Shown here piece by piece: positions 19,101-27,904 of a stretch of 64,000 nucleotides of DNA; the stretch's first letter is position 1; the number at the start of each line of letters is the position of its first letter. Both the position numbers and the translations under genes were made by a program. This DNA is from Rhodospirillaceae bacterium. Lineage in GTDB: Bacteria > Pseudomonadota > Alphaproteobacteria > SHVP01. The DNA is taken from NCBI GenBank assembly GCA_002722055.1, contig PBKD01000015.1:1-64000 (forward strand), given 5' to 3'. Under the pieces are notes generated by a model. It saw only the letters and a program-made list of their open reading frames with translations. It did no database searches and was not told where the DNA came from.

Positions 19101-19502
19101 TTAATTATTGATAGTTTTTTCAGATAGCGCATCTAAGATTGGGCAATTAGGTCTATCATCGCCTTGGCAAGCTGTTGCCAAAGTATTTAATTGGTCCTTA
19201 AGACTCTTAAGTTCTGATAGCTTTGCATCGATTTCAGCAATTTTTTCTAGCGTAAGTGACTTTACTTCTTTGCTTGACCTATCTTTATTTTCGTATAGAG
19301 CAAGTAATTCTCTGCATTCTTCTATACTAAAATTAAATTTCCTCGCTTTACCTACGAATTGAAGCTTAGCAACATCATTTTCAGAAAATTCTCTATATCC
19401 AGTATTGGTGTCTATATATGGTTTGATAATACCAATATCACTATAAAATCTTACAGTTTTGACTGTTAGTCCTGAAAACTTTGCTGCTTTACCTATATTC
19501 AT
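19101..19502 (-). CDS. cueR: CueR-like MerR-family copper regulator
   Basis: A 133-residue MerR protein: winged helix at 1-70, dimerisation coiled coil at about 78-108, and a metal loop. The loop has Cys112 and Cys120 spaced C-x7-C, the same positions as in E. coli CueR, and Ser77, which in CueR-type proteins goes with monovalent Cu+/Ag+/Au+ selectivity. A 19-nt perfect palindrome lies just upstream, placed as the spacer of a rightward MerR-type promoter. The neighbouring DUF4396 gene is its likely target. Confidence 0.88.
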   Translation of the reverse strand: MNIGKAAKFSGLTVKTVRFYSDIGIIKPYIDTNTGYREFSENDVAKLQFVGKARKFNFSIEECRELLALYENKDRSSKEVKSLTLEKIAEIDAKLSELKSLKDQLNTLATACQGDDRPNCPILDALSEKTINN

Positions 19503-19509
19503 TTTTTTC

Positions 19510-19540
19510 TTGTCTCTCCTGTAACAGGAGAGTTTAAATT
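19510..19540 (+). promoter_or_regulatory. MerR-type promoter with palindromic spacer
   Basis: A perfect inverted repeat with 9-nt arms around one base (CTCTCCTGT-A-ACAGGAGAG) spans 19514-19532. Reading rightward it is flanked by TTGTCT (19510-19515) and a -10-like TTAAAT/TAAATT (from 19534 or 19535), giving an 18-19 bp spacer. Long spacers filled by a dyad are the hallmark of MerR-regulated promoters. Transcription would lead to the gene at 19646. Confidence 0.65.
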
Positions 19541-19645
19541 TAATATTAAATTAGGTCAATAAGTAATATAAATGCAATTTCCATGAAATATTTTATAGCT
19601 AAATATATTTATACGCTATAATTCTTACAAATGTCGGAGGTCTAA

Positions 19646-20092
19646 ATGGAAGCTATAATTGAACCCTTAAGAATTAATTGGAAATGTAAGCATACATGGC
19701 CTAAAGCAATGTATAATACACTTTGGTGTCTAATTGGTTGCTCTATAGGAGATCTCGGCACCATATATTATTTTCAAGTTAATAATATTGACTGGCCTGT
19801 GATGTTAATAATGGGACTTGCGATTATAAATGGATTAATAACCTCAATAATATTAGAAACAATTATTTTGTTAAGACAAATGAAGCTAAGTATAGCATTC
19901 AAAACTGCCATAGGTATGTCACTTATTTCAATGGTATCAATGGAGGTTGCAATGAATCTTGTTGATTGGTTAATTACTGGTGGAGCTATGTTATACTGGT
20001 GGATTATTCCTCCAATGCTGATTGCAGGTTATGTAACACCCTTACCATATAATTATTGGAGATTGAAAGTCTTAGGAAAAGCATGTCACTAG
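19646..20092 (+). CDS. DUF4396 membrane protein, probable copper-responsive gene
   Basis: A 148-residue protein with about four membrane helices. The segment NTLWCLIGCSIGD (residues about 24-36) and the later MEVAMNLVD match the DUF4396 pattern as I know it. Possible soft-metal ligands are Cys14, His16, Cys28, Cys32, several methionines, and a C-terminal Cys-His. The family has no established function. The CueR-like gene is divergent and a MerR-type promoter points at this gene, so a role in copper handling is inferred. A GGAGG ribosome site precedes the ATG. Confidence 0.8.
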   Translation: MEAIIEPLRINWKCKHTWPKAMYNTLWCLIGCSIGDLGTIYYFQVNNIDWPVMLIMGLAIINGLITSIILETIILLRQMKLSIAFKTAIGMSLISMVSMEVAMNLVDWLITGGAMLYWWIIPPMLIAGYVTPLPYNYWRLKVLGKACH

Positions 20093-20169
20093 AATATCAA
20101 GTAATTAATTTAATCATATATAGAATTTCTACTAACTATATTTGGTTACAATAAAGTTTGGATAACAGT

Positions 20170-21369
20170 ATGAAGTCTCAATCTAATATTCAATCAAAAA
20201 AAGAATTAATCCCAGATGCTAGGTGGCGTGATTTTGGTAAGCATTTTTTAAGGTTAGAAAATAGTCATGATGAGTCAGCATCTCAAGATTTTTATTTAGA
20301 GATGTATCGTTTCCTCGGAAAGGTATTAGGGCCTGAGAGAAAAACAGTTTATGAGTTAAAAATTAAGAAAGAATTTAAAGAAAAATACGGTCATTCTCCC
20401 AAAGACCGCCATCAAGTTAGAAACGCTGTAAAGAATAGTCCTTTTTTTCAGTTTTGGGGGCATATGAGATCTAATATAAATCAAGAAATGTTTTATAAAA
20501 ATCAACTAATAGTTGAGAGACAAATTAAAAATTTAGAGAGTAAAGCTAAAGTTAGGCCAAAAAAGAATATGGGTAAACTTGCTCTAAACCCTGATTTAAA
20601 AGTTCCAAAGTATCAAAGCTTTGATATGCATTGGATGCCTGGGGGTTATCATACTGAGATTTCTGATAAAGGTGATATATCTGCAGGAGCACTTTATGAC
20701 TCAGGAGGGATTTATTTAATGACTAATGGATCGCTTGGTCCATTTAATGACGGTGCTGCTTATTCTCTAATTAATTTTTTAAGAAAGGATCTCCCTCATT
20801 TCAAACCTAAAAATATATTAGACCTAGGCTGCACTGTAGGTCACAATACTCTACCATTTAAAGAATTTTGGCCCCTTGCAAAAGTTACAGGAATTGATCT
20901 TGGCGCTCCTGTTTTAAGATATGCTCATGCGCGTTCTACAAAAATGGGCTATGCTATTAATTATTCTCAGCAAAATGCTGAAAAAACAGATTTTAAAAAC
21001 TCTTCTTTTGATTTAGTTGTATCTACAATGTTTTTGCATGAAACATCTAAAAAAGCTATAAGCAAAATATTTAAAGAAACTTATAGAATTTTAAAGCCTG
21101 GTGGTTTAATGGTTCATGTAGAGCAGCCACCTTTCAGATATTTTGATGATCCATACGAGCAATTTGTTAGAGATTGGGACACTCACAATAATAACGAGCC
21201 TTTTTGGGGGCCTATGCATGATTTAGATTTAAATAAAATAGCCTATAATTCAGGTTTTAAAAAAGAAAATATTTTTGAAAAAATGATTCCTTTAATTAAA
21301 CCTGAGGTAAAAAATAAGTTTTCTAAAGGTGTAGGAGAGTGGTTTATTTTCGCGGGATGGAAATTATAA
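20170..21369 (+). CDS. class I SAM-dependent methyltransferase
   Basis: A 399-residue protein if started at ATG 20170; an in-frame TTG at 20158 would add four residues. The C-terminal half holds a Rossmann methyltransferase: motif I LDLGCTVGHNT, acidic motif II GIDLGAP, and DLVVSTMFLHE followed by ILKPGGLMVHVE. The N-terminal about 200 residues are charged and helical with no family I recognise. The substrate is unknown. It converges with the double hydrolase at 21406. Confidence 0.85.
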   Translation: MKSQSNIQSKKELIPDARWRDFGKHFLRLENSHDESASQDFYLEMYRFLGKVLGPERKTVYELKIKKEFKEKYGHSPKDRHQVRNAVKNSPFFQFWGHMRSNINQEMFYKNQLIVERQIKNLESKAKVRPKKNMGKLALNPDLKVPKYQSFDMHWMPGGYHTEISDKGDISAGALYDSGGIYLMTNGSLGPFNDGAAYSLINFLRKDLPHFKPKNILDLGCTVGHNTLPFKEFWPLAKVTGIDLGAPVLRYAHARSTKMGYAINYSQQNAEKTDFKNSSFDLVVSTMFLHETSKKAISKIFKETYRILKPGGLMVHVEQPPFRYFDDPYEQFVRDWDTHNNNEPFWGPMHDLDLNKIAYNSGFKKENIFEKMIPLIKPEVKNKFSKGVGEWFIFAGWKL

Positions 21370-21405
21370 TCTAATTAAATTATTTAAATTAAATAAACAG
21401 TTACT

Positions 21406-23055
21406 TTACTCAGCTAAAAATTTATTAATATAATTTACTAATTTTTTTTCACTTTGAGGCTTTTCAATTTTACTAGAATTCTTAAAAATATTTGATATTT
21501 CATCCCTAAATTTATCAGCTTTATCTATTTTATTCCCTAAAAGCAGTGTTTTTGTTTTTATATCTTTATTGATAATTTCTTGAGTATATGAGAAACATGC
21601 TTTTGTATAATTATGATATGTTTCAGGTGATGTCATTAATTGAATAAAGTCCTGTTGAGTTTTTTTTGGATTATTAGAGATAGATAAGTTTCTAATGTTA
21701 ATCTCATTTGTTTTAAACCACGGCCAAAATAATTTTGAATCTAGCAAATAATCCCATGCTGTTATTAATTGAGTTCCATCTTTTTTTGGTTTTAAGTTTG
21801 GAAAGAAATTCTTTACAAAATCTTTTTTATTTTTAGATTTAAGAATTATAGGATTTATAAGTATTAGCGAATGGAACAGCGATGGGTATAAATCTAAAGT
21901 ATTGATGGCTAAAGCAGCACTAGCATCAAAAGAGATTATAGAAGCATTTCTAAGTTTGAGTTTATTTAAAATCAAGTATAAATTTTTTGAATAAGAGGAA
22001 ATTTTATTTTTATATTTTATATTTTCAGAAAAACCATTACCAGGTATATCAAAAGAGAGCACTTTTCTAAATTGTGATAATTCTTTTTGTAATTTAATAG
22101 TGCTAATACTATTTTTTGTTATTCCATGAAGAATTATAACTGGTTTATGATTTTCTTTTCCATGAATTCTAATTAGCTGTTGTGAGTTATTTATATTAAT
22201 AAAAGAAATAAATGATGGTTGATTTGTATTTATTTTTGAAGATTTAAATTTTAATTTTTTACAATTTTTATTAATATTTTTAATTAATTCATCTTTATCA
22301 AAAACCTTTATTATTTTTATATTTTGTTTAAAAGATTTTACCCTATTCACGTGTTTTTCTAATACATCATCTTTTCTTGAGTATAGAAGGGTATGTGTTT
22401 TAATTTTTGCAAATGCCATGTATGTATTATGAGAGAAGGCTGCTTTATAGCCCTTAATATAATTTTCTTCTGCTCGCAATTTAGATATTACAACATTGTG
22501 TATGTAGTTAGGCGAGGGTAATTTTCTTTTTATTCTATTTTTTTTATTAAACCAGGGGTAAAAAATTGTTTGGTCTCTTGTGTGGTGCCAGGCTCTAATC
22601 AGGTGTTCCCCATGTTTTTGTGGCTTAAATTTAGGAGTATAATTTTTTAATAGCTGTTTTTTTTCTTCGTTACTATAAAAAGAAATACCATCAATAATCA
22701 GACACTTAATTTTTTTGTGATTTATCGCAACCTCTAAAGCAATGTGTGCGCCTGTATGAGTGCCATAAAGAATACATTGATTTATATTTAATTTTATTAG
22801 TGTATTTATTGTTGCATTTGCGAAGTCTCGAGCTGTTGGGTTATTTTTTTTTAATGGGTCTGATAAACCATAGCCAGGTGTATCAAGGGCAATAATTTGA
22901 AAATCTTTTGCAAGTTCATGTAATGGTTCAATTACAAACCTTCCATCTTGTGGGCTTGCGTGTAATAAAACAAATGGTTTACCCTTTCCAGATATCCAGT
23001 AATGAACAATACGTCCATTTACGTTAATAAATCTTCTGAATATTTTTGCTAACAT
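21406..23055 (-). CDS. tandem double alpha/beta-hydrolase-fold protein
   Basis: A 549-residue protein made of two alpha/beta hydrolase domains, about 1-265 and 280-549. Each domain has the fold landmarks (LLHASPQ and DTPGYGLSD; ILHGIT and DIPGNGFSE). Each also repeats the cap pattern of Lys-Pro-x-Lys, Gly, Ala-Trp and Pro-Trp-Phe (around 142-169 and 422-447), which points to internal duplication. At the nucleophile elbow neither domain has serine: the first reads GTHTG with His100, the second SFDAS with Asp377. Activity and substrate are open. Confidence 0.82.
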   Translation of the reverse strand: MLAKIFRRFINVNGRIVHYWISGKGKPFVLLHASPQDGRFVIEPLHELAKDFQIIALDTPGYGLSDPLKKNNPTARDFANATINTLIKLNINQCILYGTHTGAHIALEVAINHKKIKCLIIDGISFYSNEEKKQLLKNYTPKFKPQKHGEHLIRAWHHTRDQTIFYPWFNKKNRIKRKLPSPNYIHNVVISKLRAEENYIKGYKAAFSHNTYMAFAKIKTHTLLYSRKDDVLEKHVNRVKSFKQNIKIIKVFDKDELIKNINKNCKKLKFKSSKINTNQPSFISFININNSQQLIRIHGKENHKPVIILHGITKNSISTIKLQKELSQFRKVLSFDIPGNGFSENIKYKNKISSYSKNLYLILNKLKLRNASIISFDASAALAINTLDLYPSLFHSLILINPIILKSKNKKDFVKNFFPNLKPKKDGTQLITAWDYLLDSKLFWPWFKTNEINIRNLSISNNPKKTQQDFIQLMTSPETYHNYTKACFSYTQEIINKDIKTKTLLLGNKIDKADKFRDEISNIFKNSSKIEKPQSEKKLVNYINKFLAE

Positions 23056-23148
23056 AAACTTAATATTAAATATTAAATAAAATAAAAAAAGAAATTTATT
23101 TTTAAATATTATTAAACTATACTTTAACTCAAGGAAATAGGAGAAAAT

Positions 23149-23565
23149 ATGATGATTGAAGAATTTAACGGTGTTTTTTACTTAATTATATATATAGTTT
23201 TATTTATTGGTTCTGTTTTCTATGCATTTCAGACCTTGATAGGAACTGCTAAATTCATTGATAAATATAGCATTGATCAGTCAGGTGCATTTATGGTCCG
23301 TTTTGTAGGTACTTTTATTAGTGCTTTTGCCCTTATACAATTATATTTATTTTTTGATGGAATAGAAGGTCACTGGGCTTTTTTCCTTTTTGGTTTATTA
23401 CAGTCAGTCATAGCTTTTGTGGCAAATTTAATTACAGTTGAGTTCTCTCATTACAAAACTAATAAAGGAGAAAAAATTACAAAAGAAGGTTATTTAGCGC
23501 CACTTGTATTTACAGTCCTATGGTTAATTTTAATTTATGGAGTTCAGGATAAGATTTATCTTTAA
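23149..23565 (+). CDS. hypothetical four-helix membrane protein
   Basis: A 138-residue protein with hydrophobic segments near residues 9-30, 48-67, 73-93 and 115-131. I do not recognise the family. An AGGAG ribosome site precedes the ATG pair; the first ATG at 23149 and the second at 23152 are both possible. It lies 25 nt upstream of the ceramidase-like gene, so a shared transcript is likely. Confidence 0.75.
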   Translation: MMIEEFNGVFYLIIYIVLFIGSVFYAFQTLIGTAKFIDKYSIDQSGAFMVRFVGTFISAFALIQLYLFFDGIEGHWAFFLFGLLQSVIAFVANLITVEFSHYKTNKGEKITKEGYLAPLVFTVLWLILIYGVQDKIYL

Positions 23566-23590
23566 TCTTTAATCTTTATTTTTTTTAGTT

Positions 23591-24238
23591 TTGGGAAGTA
23601 ATCACTTCGATATCTATTGTGAGAGAACTGGTTCAGAATTCTGGTCTGAACCAGTTAATGCTTTAACAAATTTTGCATTTATATTATCTTCACTTATTTT
23701 AGCATTTTATCTAATTAAAAAAAAATCAAACAAAGGTGATATTGTAAATTGGATTTTTATTTTTTTAATTTTTTTAATCGGATTAGGGAGTTGGTCATTC
23801 CATACTTTAGCTAATTCTATTTCACTGCTTCTTGATGTCATTCCAATTGGTATTTTTATTATTCTTTATACATGGTTTACTTTTCAAAGATTAGTATATA
23901 TTAACAGTTTTTTTCCATATGTGGCTGTATCAGGTATTTTGGTTCTTTCTTTTTTACTATCATTTATCCCTTTATATGGAAGTCAATCATATCTTGGAGC
24001 TTTAGTTTTTCTATTTTTAGTTGGTATATATTGTAAAATTTATAGAAATTCAAAATTTTCATCATCCTTGATTTTTGCAAGTTTTATTTTATTTATTTCT
24101 ATAATATTTAGAACTATCGATATGCATATTTGTGAAATCTTTTTTATAGGAAGCCATTTTATCTGGCATATTTTAAATTCTATTTTATTATTTGTAGTTA
24201 CAAGGGTAATGATTGATTATGGTAATAAAAGAGGTTAA
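23591..24238 (+). CDS. ceramidase-like (CREST family) membrane hydrolase
   Basis: A 215-residue protein with about seven membrane segments, starting at TTG. The N-terminal DIYCERTG...EPVNALTN segment is typical of bacterial alkaline-ceramidase-like proteins. CREST metal-site features are visible: S-x3-H in GSWSFHT, Asp in LLLDVIP, and H-x3-H in SHFIWH near residue 190. The family hydrolyses amide bonds in lipids such as ceramide in characterised eukaryotic members; the bacterial substrate is unknown. No sphingolipid synthesis gene is in the window. Confidence 0.82.
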   Translation: MGSNHFDIYCERTGSEFWSEPVNALTNFAFILSSLILAFYLIKKKSNKGDIVNWIFIFLIFLIGLGSWSFHTLANSISLLLDVIPIGIFIILYTWFTFQRLVYINSFFPYVAVSGILVLSFLLSFIPLYGSQSYLGALVFLFLVGIYCKIYRNSKFSSSLIFASFILFISIIFRTIDMHICEIFFIGSHFIWHILNSILLFVVTRVMIDYGNKRG

Positions 24239-24245
24239 CTAAATC

Positions 24246-25472
24246 TTATTTAATAATATTTTTAATTAATTTATTTTCCCAGTCTATCCTTTTTTCCCAG
24301 TTTTCAAGCTTATCTATATAATCTCTTGGATAAGATTGAAGTTTGAATAAATATTCTGGGTTTTCAACTAGTTCTTGTAATTCTAATCTTAAGGATTTTT
24401 GGAAGTTCTTTAAAGGAAGTTTTATGCATATTTGATCTGGTATAATCATAAAAGTATTGGTGTCTCTATAATTCTTATGATCAGCTTCAGGTAAAATAAA
24501 TGAAAGACCTGCTGCTAGTGCTTCAAGGTTTGAATTAGATAAATTACCCATAATATTAAATGAAATATATAAGCTGCATTTAAGTAATATTTCAGCAACC
24601 TTATCATGTGGAATTGAGCCATAAAAAATAAAGTTTGAACTAGTATTTGAATCCCTAACTTTATTTTTTAATTCTCCAAGTTTTTCTCCATCGCCAATAA
24701 TATGTATAATTAGATTTTTTTTATATTTATCATCTAATGAAAGGATTGTTTCAATTATTTCAGTAGTCTGCTTATAAGGGTCAATTCTTCCTAGGATAGC
24801 AATATTAATCTTATCAACTAGCATATTTACATTTTTTACTTTTAAATATTTATTAACACCATTTAGTTTGGTTTCCCTTGGAGTTTTTTTATTCAGAATT
24901 TCGTCTAAAAAATTATTTATACCACTTCCATCTTCTGTTCCGATAACTAATGAGAATGGGGATTTGTAACACCATCTATCAATTTTTTGTATTATTGATT
25001 TGCCTTTAAGTATTTTTTTCATTGAAGGCGTAACCCCCAGAACTCTTAATATTACAGGTGTATCAGTAAATCGAGATATTATTGATCCAGCTAAAATATT
25101 TGATCTATCAATGTAAACGATATCTGGTTTAAGTTTTTTATAAAACTTCCAAACTTTTATAGTTTGCCTTATTAAACTTATATGGCCTCTGAATCTTCCA
25201 AATATTTTTGGTATTTTTTTTACTCCTGTCAAAACAACTGTATTTGCTTCTAATCCTTTAATTTTAAATTTTTTATCTCTTCTTTCTTCCCACATATCTT
25301 TAAAATAGAAGCCTGACTCTCTTGCGGTAAATATTATTGACACTTCATCATTATCTTTTACAAATTTCTCTATTAATTTATATATTGCAGGTGATCCGCT
25401 TGGGTTCCAATTAGATTCAATTATACTACTTTTAAACCCACTCATTAATCTGCAATTGATTAGTATTTTCAT
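24246..25472 (-). CDS. glycosyltransferase (GT4-like)
   Basis: A 408-residue protein with a GT-B layout. The C-terminal nucleotide-sugar domain has INIAILGRIDPYKQ (about 222-235), HIIGDGEKLGEL and a Glu-containing segment NSNLEALAAGLSFILPE (about 313-329). It probably builds a cell-surface glycan or glycolipid. No polysaccharide cluster surrounds it. It ends 7 nt after the ceramidase-like gene on the opposite strand. Confidence 0.87.
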   Translation of the reverse strand: MKILINCRLMSGFKSSIIESNWNPSGSPAIYKLIEKFVKDNDEVSIIFTARESGFYFKDMWEERRDKKFKIKGLEANTVVLTGVKKIPKIFGRFRGHISLIRQTIKVWKFYKKLKPDIVYIDRSNILAGSIISRFTDTPVILRVLGVTPSMKKILKGKSIIQKIDRWCYKSPFSLVIGTEDGSGINNFLDEILNKKTPRETKLNGVNKYLKVKNVNMLVDKINIAILGRIDPYKQTTEIIETILSLDDKYKKNLIIHIIGDGEKLGELKNKVRDSNTSSNFIFYGSIPHDKVAEILLKCSLYISFNIMGNLSNSNLEALAAGLSFILPEADHKNYRDTNTFMIIPDQICIKLPLKNFQKSLRLELQELVENPEYLFKLQSYPRDYIDKLENWEKRIDWENKLIKNIIK

Positions 25473-25513
25473 CTTAAAATCTACTGTTTTTTTTGTTGTA
25501 GTTATTAATAATT

Positions 25514-26785
25514 TTAATTAGCACTAACTTTAATTATATCTTTCCATCTAGTGGTAAATTTAGAGGATACATTATGTTGTTTCATTTTCCATTCAGATTT
25601 TTTACTTTTTATTCCTAATTCTAAACAATTTCTTCCAAATTTTTCATTAATCTTATCAATTGCTTGCATTAACTGATAATTCTCTTTTTTAGTATCAGGA
25701 AAGAAGCCAGGTATAATTGTTTGTTTAGGGAAAAGGTCAAGCAATAAAACACCGCCTTTTCTATATAAATAGCGATCTTTCCATAGTCTGTTAAATATTC
25801 TTCGTGCTTCTAGTACTAGTACTATACTATCAGATGTTGGGGTTATTAGAGTGCTTACTGCACTGTTAGAATACTGTTCAATATTTTTATTAAATCTATC
25901 TGTAGATACAAAAACTTGGATAGCCCGGCATGCTAATTTTTTTTTGCGAATTTTTGATGCTGCTATTTGTACAAACAGTCTGATAGCATCAAATACTTTT
26001 TCTTTTTCTCCGACCGCTTTACCAAAAGTACGAGAGCAACGAACAGACTTACTCTGTATTGGCTCTAATTCTAATCTATGACAGGGTATGCCCTTTATTT
26101 CTTTAAGAGTTCTTAGTCCTGTGATACCCATTTTTTTACGTATCCAGATCTCAGAAGATTTTTTGAGTTCTAGAGCATTAAAGATTTTATTTATATGAAG
26201 CATTTTTGACCATTGCCTTCCTATTCCCCAAACGTCTTCAATATGTATATTTTGTAAAACCATATCTATTTCAACATCATTTGTATTATGGAGGCTAAAA
26301 ACTCCTTTAGTAGTTATATCAGATTTTGCGATTTTATTAGCAACCTTAGCTAATGTTTTAGTAGGACCAATTCCTATTGACACTGGTATTCCTACCCATT
26401 TAAATATTGTTTGGCGTATTTTTTTACACCATTTAACAGGATCATTTGTGATTGATTCGAGATCAAGAAAGCACTCATCAATACTATATATTTCAATATC
26501 TGGGCACTTTTCAGCTAGTATACTCATTACTCTTGATGACATATCACCATAAAGTGCATAATTAGATGAAAACGTATTTATACTATGTTTTTGAATAATA
26601 TTTTTTATTTTGAAAACAGGTACACCCATACTGATACCTAGCTTTTTCGCTTCTTGAGATCGTGCTATTACACATCCATCATTATTTGAAAGTACTATCA
26701 AAGGCTTTTTATTTAATTTTGGTTGAAACACTCTCTCACAAGATGCATAGAAGTTATTACAGTCAATTAAAGCAAATATCGACAT
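25514..26785 (-). CDS. umuC: UmuC, catalytic subunit of DNA polymerase V
   Basis: A 423-residue Y-family translesion polymerase. The catalytic residues are in the N-terminal DCNNFYASCE and in SIDECFLDL (about 102-110), followed by little-finger sequence. Length is normal for UmuC. Its start is 4 nt after umuD, forming a umuD-umuC operon on the minus strand. The SOS box at 27235 should control it. Confidence 0.96.
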   Translation of the reverse strand: MSIFALIDCNNFYASCERVFQPKLNKKPLIVLSNNDGCVIARSQEAKKLGISMGVPVFKIKNIIQKHSINTFSSNYALYGDMSSRVMSILAEKCPDIEIYSIDECFLDLESITNDPVKWCKKIRQTIFKWVGIPVSIGIGPTKTLAKVANKIAKSDITTKGVFSLHNTNDVEIDMVLQNIHIEDVWGIGRQWSKMLHINKIFNALELKKSSEIWIRKKMGITGLRTLKEIKGIPCHRLELEPIQSKSVRCSRTFGKAVGEKEKVFDAIRLFVQIAASKIRKKKLACRAIQVFVSTDRFNKNIEQYSNSAVSTLITPTSDSIVLVLEARRIFNRLWKDRYLYRKGGVLLLDLFPKQTIIPGFFPDTKKENYQLMQAIDKINEKFGRNCLELGIKSKKSEWKMKQHNVSSKFTTRWKDIIKVSAN

Positions 26786-26789
26786 TATA

Positions 26790-27212
26790 TTATCGATTAT
26801 AATGTTTTCGTATACTGTGGATCACAACTCCCCAAATTTCACATCCATTTTCATCAATAGGTATGTCAGGAAATAAGCTATTCTCAGCAGATAATAGCCA
26901 AGATTCATTTATTTTTTTGAGGCGCTTTAAAGTCATTTCACCTTGAATAACTGCGATAACAATATCTTTCTCTTGTGGATAAAGACTTCTATCAACTATT
27001 AGTAGATCTCCGTCAAATATTCCTGAGTTTTTCATAGACTCACCCTCAACGCGTGCAAAAAAGGTAGCTGCTGGCTTTTGTATTAAATATTCATTTAAAT
27101 CTAACTTATTCTCAGTATGGTCATCTGCTGGACTAGGAAATCCTGCAGAAACGTTAGAGCTATACACAACTATTGGTATTTTAGAAGGTTTTTTATTGGT
27201 AAATAAAAGCAT
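26790..27212 (-). CDS. umuD: UmuD, self-cleaving polymerase V subunit
   Basis: A 140-residue S24 peptidase-family protein. The self-cleavage site is the Ala23-Gly24 bond in VSAGFPSPA, the nucleophile is Ser59 in GESM, and the general base is Lys96 in MTLKRL. RecA-stimulated cleavage makes UmuD', which pairs with UmuC. It is first in the umuDC operon, 22 nt downstream of an SOS box. Confidence 0.96.
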   Translation of the reverse strand: MLLFTNKKPSKIPIVVYSSNVSAGFPSPADDHTENKLDLNEYLIQKPAATFFARVEGESMKNSGIFDGDLLIVDRSLYPQEKDIVIAVIQGEMTLKRLKKINESWLLSAENSLFPDIPIDENGCEIWGVVIHSIRKHYNR

Positions 27213-27234
27213 AGATATCCTCTAATTATAACTA

Positions 27235-27249
27235 GAACAAATCATGAAC
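27235..27249 (-). promoter_or_regulatory. SOS (LexA) box, GTTC-N7-GTTC
   Basis: On the minus strand the sequence is GTTC-ATGATTT-GTTC, an exact match to the direct-repeat LexA operator of alphaproteobacteria. It sits in the 93-nt spacer between divergent umuD and alkB, so one box may control both. Confidence 0.8.
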
Positions 27250-27305
27250 ATATGTTATAAATTGTCAAGGAAGTTTATAAAAAAATTCTATTTTTAAGGG
27301 TTATT

Positions 27306-27893
27306 GTGAATAAAAAAATGATAGAAAAACAAAAAATAGCTGAAACAAATATATTTGTATATAAACGTTTCTATTCAAGCCAAGAAACCTTGGAGGTAAT
27401 GAAAGGATTAAGGGAAGAAATAGAATGGAAAGAAGTAAAAATAAAAGTATTTGGAAAAGAGTATTTATCACCAAGGTTAAGTGCTTGGTATGGGGAAAAA
27501 TCATATAAATACTCAGGTTATAAGTGGGATCAAAAACCCTGGCCTCAAAGCGTAATAAGGATAAAAAAAAATATTGAAAAGTTAACATTACTAAAATTTA
27601 ATGGTGTATTAGCCAACTTATACAGAAGTGGTCAGGACTCAATGGGTTGGCACTCAGATGATGAGAAAGAACTAGGATCTGACCCTATAATCGCCTCGAT
27701 AGTTTTTGGTTCAACAAGAAGATTTTTACTGAGAGATAAAAATATAAAAAATAGGAAAAAAGAAATTAAATTTGAAGATGGAGATCTTATGTTGATGGGT
27801 AATGGTGTGCAAAAAAATTGGGAACATTCAATCCCAAAGACGGCAAAGAATGTAGGAGAAAGAGTAAATCTAACATTTAGATTAATATATTAA
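27306..27893 (+). CDS. alkB: AlkB-type DNA dealkylase (ALKBH2/3-like)
   Basis: A 195-residue Fe(II)/2-oxoglutarate dioxygenase that repairs alkylated bases. Iron ligands are His116, Asp118 (WHSDDE) and His174 (WEHSIPK); Arg186 and Arg192 (GERVNLTFR) fit the 2-oxoglutarate site. The pattern matches the ALKBH2/ALKBH3-like group rather than E. coli AlkB. I accept the GTG start because AAGGG lies 5 nt upstream; ATG at 27318 is the alternative. It is divergent from umuDC across an SOS box, so damage induction is likely. Confidence 0.92.
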   Translation: MNKKMIEKQKIAETNIFVYKRFYSSQETLEVMKGLREEIEWKEVKIKVFGKEYLSPRLSAWYGEKSYKYSGYKWDQKPWPQSVIRIKKNIEKLTLLKFNGVLANLYRSGQDSMGWHSDDEKELGSDPIIASIVFGSTRRFLLRDKNIKNRKKEIKFEDGDLMLMGNGVQKNWEHSIPKTAKNVGERVNLTFRLIY

Positions 27894-27904
27894 GTCGCTA
27901 TGTC

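Noticed and set aside
23558-23578. Short tandem repeat ATCTTTA
   Set aside because: Three copies of a 7-nt AT-rich unit between two genes; too short to claim a function.
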